A stretch of 64,000 nt of DNA from Polytrichum commune (lineage: Eukaryota; Streptophyta; Polytrichopsida; Polytrichales; Polytrichaceae). Both the position numbers and the translations under genes were made by a program. Of this stretch, positions 55,928-64,000 are shown piece by piece; positions within the stretch are counted from its first letter, which is position 1; each line of letters starts with the position of its first letter. The notes below the pieces were generated by a model that was given only the letters and a program-made list of their open reading frames with translations, made no database searches and was not told the origin of the DNA. The stretch is taken from the NCBI GenBank assembly GCA_950295325.1, contig OX485809.1:1178001-1242000 (forward strand), given 5' to 3'.

Positions 55928-56330
55928 GGGCCGCTTTAGACTACGGTGGAGAAGTGCACATTGGTGAGTCAAGAATTTCAGCTTAAGACAAGGCTATTTG
56001 AGGCAACGGTTGGTACAACAAACAAGATGAAAAGGAAAGGGAGGAAAAAAAAAAGGTCCTCCGGTTGGAGTTTCGTGAAGGTCAAGTTTCTTGTCTAAGG
56101 GTTTGAGGTTGCCTGAGAAACTTGACCTCTGGAGAACTCCCCTGACCAAAAAAAAAAAGGTTGGCTAGCCATGTCATTTATTCGTCCATGCTTGAGGTTC
56201 TTCACTGGAGAAGTCTGGGCTGTAGTGTAAACCTTGGTTGGTGAAGAACCCATTCCCGAGTCAATCATATTGCTCCGTTCCCCTAAAATTCTTGGTTGGT
56301 GCACTTCTTCACCGTAGTCTAAATTGGTTT
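55928..56330. mobile_element. Harbinger-like MITE, family H2, copy 1 (diverged)
   Basis: Left end GGGCCGCTTTAGACTACGGT then GGAGAAG, preceded by TTA (55925-55927). The right end reverse-complemented runs 'gtgcacttcttcaccgtagt' inverted, decayed at its tip. Related to 60764-61137. Confidence 0.7.
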
Positions 56331-57009
56331 TTTTATATCTTCATTTCACATCGGATCGTTCGACGGTGGTTTTTATTTTCTTTTCTATATCTTCGTCTAG
56401 ATTGGTAGGTGATAGGTGATAGGTGTTGGGTGTGGCCATGCTTCACTACGGGATTTAAGTGGTCTTACCTATGGTTTGCATCAATGTTGGATTGGTAGAA
56501 GGTATGTTGGTGTTATTTACTTAGTTTTCTTGTTCTCCATCTTCTATTGATTGGATTTAGGTCTTCAAGTTTGTGTTGTAATAGCAAATCTATGACAAAA
56601 CATTAACAAAAATCGTACGGAAAGTGCATGTTTTATGTTCTAATCATGGTTATTCGAAGTGCAAGTTGATTCTTGAATACATGGGTCTTCTCAAAGTGTG
56701 CTCATTAGTTAATAAAGCTTGCAAGCATAGTCCAATCTCTTTTAAGCATGTGAATGGATGGTGTTTGTTGTTAATCCTCACCAAACCACGCACCGATCAA
56801 ATATAGCTGCTAGATTAAGGAAAGTAGTTGAATAACATCCACATACCTTGAGGTACTTAATTGTGCCTTTCGATTTTGTTGTTGTTTATCATAATTCTCA
56901 ACTTGGATCTCAAATACAAGATTATTCTTGGCTCTAGGAATGAGATTTAGCAATAATCTATGGAATTATGTAATTTCTCATGTTGATGCTAAAATTATCT
57001 CAAGTTCAA

Positions 57010-57230
57010 AGCTTCACACCCATAAAACGATCAAGTAGCCCCCTCCCCAAATTTTATGTCGACTATTAAACCTAGAATGGTTAACGGACTTTGAGCACAT
57101 AGTCTAATATCTCTTTAACACATGTGTTTTTGATGTGCGTTCTTGGATCCACACCTAACCATAAATCACTCAACTATAGATGGTTGATTAAGACAAGTAA
57201 CCAGATTTTTAAGCACATTTGCCTTACATG
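57010..57230 (-). repeat. R1-family copy
   Basis: Contains 'gtcgactattaaacctagaa', 'agtctaatatctctttaaca', 'gtgttcttggatccacacct'-like and 'tcaactatagatggttgatt'. A shorter copy is at 56690-56840 and another at 54290-54450. Confidence 0.55.
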
Positions 57231-57534
57231 TAAATACATGGATCAAGAATTCATGCCGCTCAAGTAAGTTGAAGGTGAATAACACTCGCAACCATGTCTA
57301 GCTTGGAGATTTCTTCTATAGCCAAATTTGACACCGGAATAAGTCAGCATCAAAGAGACCGAATTAGTATAGTGAGATCAAGTTGGGATGAGTAAACCAT
57401 AAACATGCCATATACCTATAGGGGGGAGGTTTTCATTTGACCCCCTTACATGAGTGGCTTGAATGATAACCCGAATACATGGTATCGATACGCACTATAA
57501 ATAGTGGCGTTGAAGAAGCTACTCGAATGGCATG

Positions 57535-57700
57535 CCCAAGTTGCAGGTCCGAGATGATTATAAACTACCAGGTGATAGTGGAGAGGTACTCATTTCCGAA
57601 TGGAGTGGTTGCCGGTTCGATTCCCGCTGTGAAATCTTCTCTCTGCTTGATGGGAAAAACTAATCAGATAGGTAGGAAGCCAAGAGCCCCGCCCAATACA
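57535..57700 (+). mobile_element. tRNA-like SINE, family S1, plus-strand copy
   Basis: Head 'ggtccgagatgattataaac', 'taccaggtgatagtggagag', B-box-like GCCGGTTCGATTCCCGCTGT, then 'gaaatcttctctctgcttga'. The 75-residue frame across it is a shadow. Confidence 0.65.
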
Positions 57701-58138
57701 AAGTAGGCAGTAAACCCCACCCTGCACCAAGAGGATTCTTGGACAGAGTAGGGCCAACAGGCTCAAATTCAAGTCCAATTGCCTGACGTTGGTTATTTAT
57801 TTATGGCTGAGTTGCTATTTGGATCAATATCATCCACATCCCATGCCCATTCATATATTGATATTGAGGTATTTTAGCTTGGTTTTTTTTTATTAAAAAA
57901 GAGAGGTTTGCATGGTATACAAACTGAAATAGTGATAAGAATTCAAATATCCTCAAGTGCCCTCACCACACTGGTTTTTTTTTATCAATTTAATAATTCC
58001 TCGTCATTTATAGCCGAGTGTTATCCAAAAGGCGATATTAGTCCAATGTTGGTTCTCTAGCACTACATTGACTATGAAAGGTTTTGTGCGTGGACATGGA
58101 TGGTTGTGAATTTTATGAATGTAGTGCCTACCACACAT

Positions 58139-58498
58139 ACTACACTAAATATGATATTTAGAGTCACCAATTCTAATTGTCTTGCTCAATACCTATTGTA
58201 AACCGCGGGTGTAGTGTCACCAACACTACATGTTAACCCAACATTATTTGTCATTCCTTGTAATTTTTAAGGGGGGATTGTAGATTTACGGTGTTGCGAT
58301 TATTGTCACTTACTAAGTGATTTGTCATCCAAGTTTCAATCATCCATGACAATATTTCATCACAAGTTGCTGACAAGAGAAGGTATGGTTTGGGCCAATG
58401 GATGAACTCATCCATCATCCATGATAGTATTTGTTCACTTATTCATAAGAAATGTCATATGAAAAGTTGACATAGTGACACTAAATATCATATTGGAG
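58139..58498 (+). mobile_element. F2-family MITE, intact copy
   Basis: About 360 bp from 'acactaaatatgatattta' to 'gtgacactaaatatcatatt'. Interior: 'aaaccgcgggtgtagtgtca', 'aacccaacattatttgtcat', 'gatttgtcatccaagtttca'. Opposite orientation to 50030-50396. Confidence 0.65.
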
Positions 58499-58499
58499 T

Positions 58500-59525
58500 T
58501 TGTCTTTGTTTTGGGTCGAACTTCAAGTTCAAGCCCAACTATGAACTTTGTAGATGTTAGACCTAAAATATACTTACATTTTCGTCAACCCACACTAATT
58601 ATATTATAACTGGTGGGTGACAACTACAGGGGGGAACCACATGACAACCGGTCCTAAATGACAAAACACTACCAACAACAAACAAGTCCTAGACGATTGT
58701 CCTTCATCAGCGAGAGAAATGTGTAACTCTACCCTTGTGATAGATTTGCATATTTTTCTAGTGACATAGAACAATGTCTCAATGACACATGTCAATTGTC
58801 CAGGGCTCGTATGCATGTAGTGAAGACACAAAGAACGTTCTAATTAACAAGTGGCACCACGTGATGAACCCCCGGTTAGTTATTTGAACTGTGCCATGAA
58901 CTCCGGGAAATGGATAAATCGAGGGAATTTTTACTACATAATTTTCCATTCAGAAGTTGGAGCTGTTCAAAACTTCAAAGTGAGGAGTAGAACATGTTAA
59001 TAGTACTACCGGTGGTACGAAATGCAACTTCTAAGTTAGTTTCCCATGAGTCGTTTGGTATTCGAGCACTTTCGGAGAAGGTGAGTGTCAAACAAACCTC
59101 CTAGAAAGAAAGGGGGAGAGGGGATTATTGCATATGAGTGTACCTCTTATCCATCCAACATAAAAACTTGATCCCCTCTATCGTCTCTAACATAACATTA
59201 CTCAGATCCATAACAATGTTCAATGGGATTGATAGTATTACAGGGAATATTCCTTGTATTTTTCACATTCGGTCGGAATTTGGGAGAATATTCCTTAAAA
59301 TAATGTTAGTTCCGCATAACACTATTATGGATCTGAATAATGTTATGGATGACTTGGACGAGATTAAAAATAAATCAAAATCAGCTCAAACAACATTATA
59401 TTATATTGCATTTAGTGTTGTATGGTATTCTATGTAACTTTTCTAGTGACACTTACCGTAGTTCTCTAGCATCTTGGGTAGAAAATAATTAATTTTAAAG
59501 GTGCCTAAATTTTTGGGAAACAAAT
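58500..59525. other. intergenic sequence, no gene recognised
   Basis: No recognisable motif, RNA or element boundary was found. Confidence 0.35.
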
Positions 59526-59862
59526 CATGGCTCGGCAACAACTTCATTGCATGCACACTTAGTATAGCCAATGGGAGTCATGTGTTAATGTACTCATGAG
59601 GTAACCGATTTAGGCGATGTTCTGTGTGGAAATGCAGAGTACCGTGTTCGGTGTAGGGAGAATCTAGTGAACGAGTAGGGGGTTGGACAACTTTCCACTT
59701 TGGAAAATTGTGGAATTTTTTGTACAAGGCAAAAAAATACGAACCAACTTGCATTAATTCTTCAAGAATCGTTCTCGTCTATCTTGGGAAATTATCTCAT
59801 GATTGTCAGACCAGATGTTCAATGTGATAAAATCACCTCATTTTCATGGGTTATGGTATTTC
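59526..59862 (+). repeat. dispersed repeat, partner of 9972-10307
   Basis: Collinear with the copy upstream of the ligase gene. The 88-residue frame starting at 59700 covers its right part and is not conserved as a frame in the other copy. Confidence 0.65.
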
Positions 59863-60026
59863 TACCTCATAGCAAAAGAGAGCCAGTTGTAACTCTTAAG
59901 ACTACCGTATCATGCAACTCCCAAAGTGATGGGAGCAGAAAAAAGGTGGGGCTTGCAGCCAAATGAACGAGATCTTCATGTTCGTTCCCGAATAAGCTAC
60001 CGGAAATGTGAAAGAGTAGGTACTAA

Positions 60027-60530
60027 GGGCCACTTCACACACGAGACTGAGAGCCCGTGACCATTACACTTCAAGCACTCTCATTGGTGGAAAAGGCGGC
60101 TCCGGTCCAAGTTCGCTACTTCACACTACGCTCGAGGGACCAACGGAGTAAGTGAATGCAAGATGGATGTAAAAGTCTACATGGATTCCTACGTGGCATC
60201 AAATGGATCATGTTTCATGGTCACTTGGATTGTTTTCAAAAACCACCTCTTGGAGGTAGGCCTAACACAAAACCGGGAGACCATGGCACTCCAAACGCTC
60301 ACAACCGTGGATATATTCTATTTTATCGCGTGTGAGGACCCACATGAATAGAAATTCATTGAAATAGCATTTGGTTGAGGGTCCGGTCACATGTGACTTC
60401 ACACTACACTCGAGGGCATGTGACCACCCTACATGATTTCGGAGGGTGAGTTGGGACGGCCTTTGGACACCTTTTTTTGGGCTCTCACACTTTCATGGTC
60501 ACGGCTTTTGACTCGTGTGTGAAGCGGCCC
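60027..60530 (+). mobile_element. Harbinger/Tourist-like MITE, family H1, copy 2
   Basis: 504 bp, ends GGGCCACTTCACACACGAG / CTCGTGTGTGAAGCGGCCC, flanked by TAA (60024-60026, 60531-60533). Very similar to copies 1 and 3. Confidence 0.88.
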
Positions 60531-60763
60531 TAACTGTATAGAGAGAGAGAGACCTGCAGATTTGGGCCCTACATACTGCAGCACTACTACTTAATTTATA
60601 GAGACACGGAAAGAATTTATTCAACCGAGGCCCGAAATATACACAAAAATGGCCCCGGATGTGAAGTTGGTGTGGCTGTCAACGAAATCGTCTGCCATCT
60701 CCAACAATTCGCTCCTGGTTAGTGCAATTTTTGAGGATGGTGGTGAGCTTGTAAGCTAACTTA

Positions 60764-61137
60764 GGGCCAGTTTACACTACGGTGGAGAAGGCCTCTGGTC
60801 GGTCAAGAATGCTTGGCCAAGACATGGTTATATGAGGCAAATGGTGGATGTGCCGGAGAAGAATTAAAGGCAATAAAATATTGTTATTGAGTTGGGCTTC
60901 TCCGGAGGAGGAATTTCTTGTCCAACCTCTTGAGGCCGGAGAAGCCCAACTCCAAAAAGTGCCGCCATGTAAGCGGCCATGTCATTTTATCATCCATGAG
61001 AAAAGTTCACCACCATTGTTTTCTTCACCTAGTGTAAACACCCACCGGTCAAGAGTTGGATTTTTGACCAATCACAATTGAGAAACGCCCTTTTTTTCAT
61101 GACCGGTGGACTTCTCCAGCGTAGTGTAAACCAACCC
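60764..61137. mobile_element. Harbinger-like MITE, family H2, copy 2
   Basis: 374 bp. Left GGGCCAGTTTACACTACGGT then GGAGAAG; right CTTCTCCAGCGTAGTGTAAA then CCAACCC. TTA on both sides (60761-60763, 61138-61140). The interior has an inverted 'gttgggcttctccgg' / 'ccggagaagcccaac' pair. The 77-residue frame inside is a shadow. Confidence 0.85.
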
Positions 61138-61140
61138 TTA

Positions 61141-61639
61141 GGGCCACTTCACACATGAGCCAAGAGCCGTGACCATGACATTGCGAGAGCCCAAAGAAAG
61201 TGCCCAAAGGCCGTCCCAACACACCCTCTGAAATCATGTAGGGTGGTCACGGGCCCTCGAGTGTAGTGTGAAGTCATATGTGATTGGGTCCTCAACCAAA
61301 TGCTATTTCAATGAATTTCTATTCATGTGGGTCCTCACACGTGATAAAATAAAATATATCCACGGTTGTGAGCGTTCAGAGTGCCATGGTCTCCCGGTTT
61401 TGTGTTAGGCCTATCTCCAAGAGGTGGTTTTTGAAAATAGTCCAAGTGACCATGAAACATGATCCATTTGATGCCATGTAGGAATCCATGCAGACATTAC
61501 ATCCATCTTTCATTCGCTTACTTTGTTGGTCTCTCGAGCGTAGTGTGAAGCGAACTTGGACCGGCTCCGCCTTTTCCACCAATGAGAGTGCTTGACGTTT
61601 AATGGTCACGGGCTCTCAGTCTCGTGTGTGATGTGGCCC
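61141..61639 (-). mobile_element. Harbinger/Tourist-like MITE, family H1, copy 3
   Basis: 499 bp, ends GGGCCACTTCACACATGAG / CTCGTGTGTGATGTGGCCC, TTA at 61138-61140 and 61640-61642. Opposite orientation to copy 2. It abuts the H2 element, the single TTA at 61138-61140 serving both. Confidence 0.88.
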
Positions 61640-61642
61640 TTA

Positions 61643-64000
61643 AGGGCTCTTGTCCGCGGGTTTGGGGCCCTCCCATTAAATGAGCCAAGGTTCGTGAAAG
61701 ATGAAGGTGGGTATATTGTCAACGGACCATGAGTAGAACATCGATGCACCAAGGGAACATTTGTACAAAGTGTTTGGGGTGAGTGTACCTCTCTTTCACC
61801 CAACATAAAAGCCTTGAAATAGCACGTATCTTGGAGGTTACTTTTGCAGTGGATTTGACACCAAAATTAGCTTTAAAGATCTCGAATTAGCCCATTCGAG
61901 GTCATTTGAGATGAATCAACAACAAACATATAGGAAGTCAACTTTTTAAAGCTGGATGGACGAGAGATATGTGCATACACAACATTTCCCTCTATTCGTT
62001 CATTGTGATTATTAGGTGAAATGAAAAAGGAAAAGGAACATTTATTCTCAACATAGTGTAACTTGTGGGAATTCCAATGGGCTCCTCTTATACCATCTCC
62101 AAATCATTTACTCTAGATTATTATGTTCTTTGTTATTTCCTCTGTAACAGGGAGCCTCTTGAACATAATAAGGCCAACAAGCTCAAATTCATGTCAGTAA
62201 TTACCGTTGATCTTCCTTTTCTTTTTCTTTTTCTTTTCTTTGCCTCGTTGTTTCATTTTTGTCACCCTCTACAAATTGATGCAAGCTACTATTACTTGAC
62301 CGTATCAACAACCGACTCGAGGTCAACTAATTGGGAACATGGGCATCTCATTATTCTAGGTGATTGTGCCCGGTGTCCGGGGAGGTTTTTGGGGCATAAT
62401 CGGTACAAGATCCTCGTGTTTTCAAGTTCAATCGGCTACATGTTGAAATCCATTGGATTTTCGGTATCGATTTGAAGTATATATTCTCTAAATTCCTCTA
62501 AAATGAATAGTACTTCTCCTAACAGCTTCAACTTCAACTGGTCATTTATCAAACTCAACCGGTTTCATGTGTAAGTAGCAGTTGGTTCTCCCCGTTCATT
62601 GATTGTGCCTTTTGTTTTCTTGCAATGTTGATGGACACATTCAAGATAAAAGTTCACCTCGTAGCATGTCAATCGACCCTTGAAGGACCTTAAGCCCATG
62701 TCCGTTAATTTTCATTAGATCCACAGAGTCAGGCTTAAATCCAAGTATAGATTTGTCAACTTTAGGAGCTCGGATTCAAGTGGCTTTATTTGTGTGCATT
62801 AAAATAATATTAAAAAAACAACTAAACTAATTAAAAAATGGGACCATTTGATAATGTTTTGGTTTTCTATTTTTTCTTATCAAACTTGTTTTGGGCCCTC
62901 AATAATCAACATAATGAAGGGAGCATATCTGACCATTTGATGAGCACGAGAATATTCACTATGATGATGAATAAGATACTCATATGAGCTCCAAAAATTA
63001 CGAGGAAAGTGGCTACCGCCTCGACTTGGATTTACCAGCCATCTGGTACTAATCCCGTGTTTCATATCCTTGGAGAAGTGGGCTAGTCATGAAAAAGTAA
63101 CTATTCGAGACCCATCTATCTTAAACCTACATCCTTCACAAGCAATAAAGGTAACAACCCCTTAAACCAAGAAGTTAAGTTATTTACCATACATGTGATA
63201 ACCGTATGAATCGAAAAGAAATCATTCTCACATTCCCCCACAAAACAAAACAAAAAAACAAAACATGTGTACTACAATCCCCATCCCCCCCTCCCAATGT
63301 TGAAAAATACCAGCTTTTGAAGTGAAAATTGTTTTGTCACCCAAACCATTTGGGAGGGGGGGGGGCTCATGTTCACATGGTGAACATTCTCATAATCAAT
63401 ATGTACTTATTATGCATGATTTTAGGGTGTTGGTTTTTTAGCACCCTCTATCTAAGTAGTGTAGCATTTTTAGTGTTTTCCACTTCACCTTTATATCCTA
63501 TGGGTGGGGTTTAGAACAAGTGGTAAGATGACAGCCGATTCCCCTACATCGTGATTCAAGTAGGGAACTGTTGTGCATGAAAATTTGACCTTGAAACCAC
63601 GCCCAAATTGGGATACCTTAAGCGGCCACTGTAGCCATGAAGTCAACATGATAATGGGTTCGTGTGCATGATTGAATTTTACAAACGACTAAGGCTTGAT
63701 TTAATACTATATACTCGGTGTCTATTGTCTTGTCAAAAGCAAGCAAAGCAACCATAACATTTACTCAACCATGTGGTCCAGTTTAATGACCCTAGAACAT
63801 GTCATTTATATTGTGCGAAGTTTAGGGTTTAGGGTTCCCATAACAAAGTACGAATATTTGTTTACTATTCATGCATTCGGGCTGCCACTTGGAGATTTGG
63901 GTGGAGTTATATTCACAAGCAATGTTGTTCATCCCGACACTATTCACATGAACATTGTTAATCTCAGTATTATTCGTTAAAAATATTATTTATAGCCACA
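61643..64000. other. terminal intergenic stretch with an R1 copy at 62880-63130
   Basis: 62880-63130 has 'ccctcaataatcaacataat', 'gaccatttgatgagcacgag', 'atgagctccaaaaattacga', 'ggaaagtggctaccgcctcg' and 'cgtgtttcatatccttggag' in R1 order. A G run lies at 63354-63365. The 136-residue frame at 62065-62475 is Phe/Leu-rich with no recognisable family and is not called. Confidence 0.45.

Noticed and set aside
62065-62475. 136-residue open frame
   Set aside because: Low-complexity Phe/Leu stretch, no recognisable domain, no context; likely chance.

Overview
This is a nuclear land-plant window. It is AT-rich, its genes are split by GT-AG introns, two of the three encoded proteins belong to plastid-associated plant families, and the rest is packed with short inverted-repeat transposons (MITEs), SINEs and tandem repeats. 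The sequence does not fix the lineage more closely.

Three protein genes could be assembled exon by exon, and each closes in frame. (1) Plus strand, about 10.5-21.07 kb: biotin-protein ligase / holocarboxylase synthetase (HCS1 type). Nine exons carry the ligase. Three upstream exons encode a Gly-Lys-rich degenerate repeat and join to the ligase in frame, and a transit-peptide-like exon lies further upstream. (2) Minus strand, 28.87-21.98 kb: a 12-exon, 582-residue MFS sugar porter of the probable plastidic glucose transporter 1 type. (3) Plus strand, 30.19-35.08 kb: a 6-exon, 338-residue membrane-anchored short-chain dehydrogenase/reductase of the 11-beta-HSD-like / steroleosin type. Genes 1 and 2 converge with about 0.9 kb between stop codons. 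Genes 2 and 3 diverge from a 1.3 kb spacer. All three have large introns full of repeats.

The first 10 kb holds a possible 5' end of a minus-strand gene leaving the window at the left edge, several MITEs, and at 7.9-9.5 kb a 5'-truncated non-LTR retrotransposon whose C-terminal part combines RNase H, a zinc knuckle and a restriction-like endonuclease. A 15-bp target-site duplication flanks it. From 35 kb to the end I find no intact host gene. This half is transposon-dominated: a MITE with two hAT-like MITEs nested in it, a decayed pogo/Tigger-like transposon inside another MITE that also holds a possible captured gene fragment, several Harbinger/Tourist-like MITE families with TTA/TAA duplications, tRNA-like SINEs, a 268-bp tandem array and a long foldback.

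The most unusual feature is in the Gly-Lys region of the ligase gene. The exonic repeat unit is 96 bp. A solitary exon made of one unit is exactly 87 bp, and the missing 9 bp (GTAAATCAG in the exonic copies) is exactly where homologous introns of about 300 bp sit. The introns themselves are repeated copies of one another.
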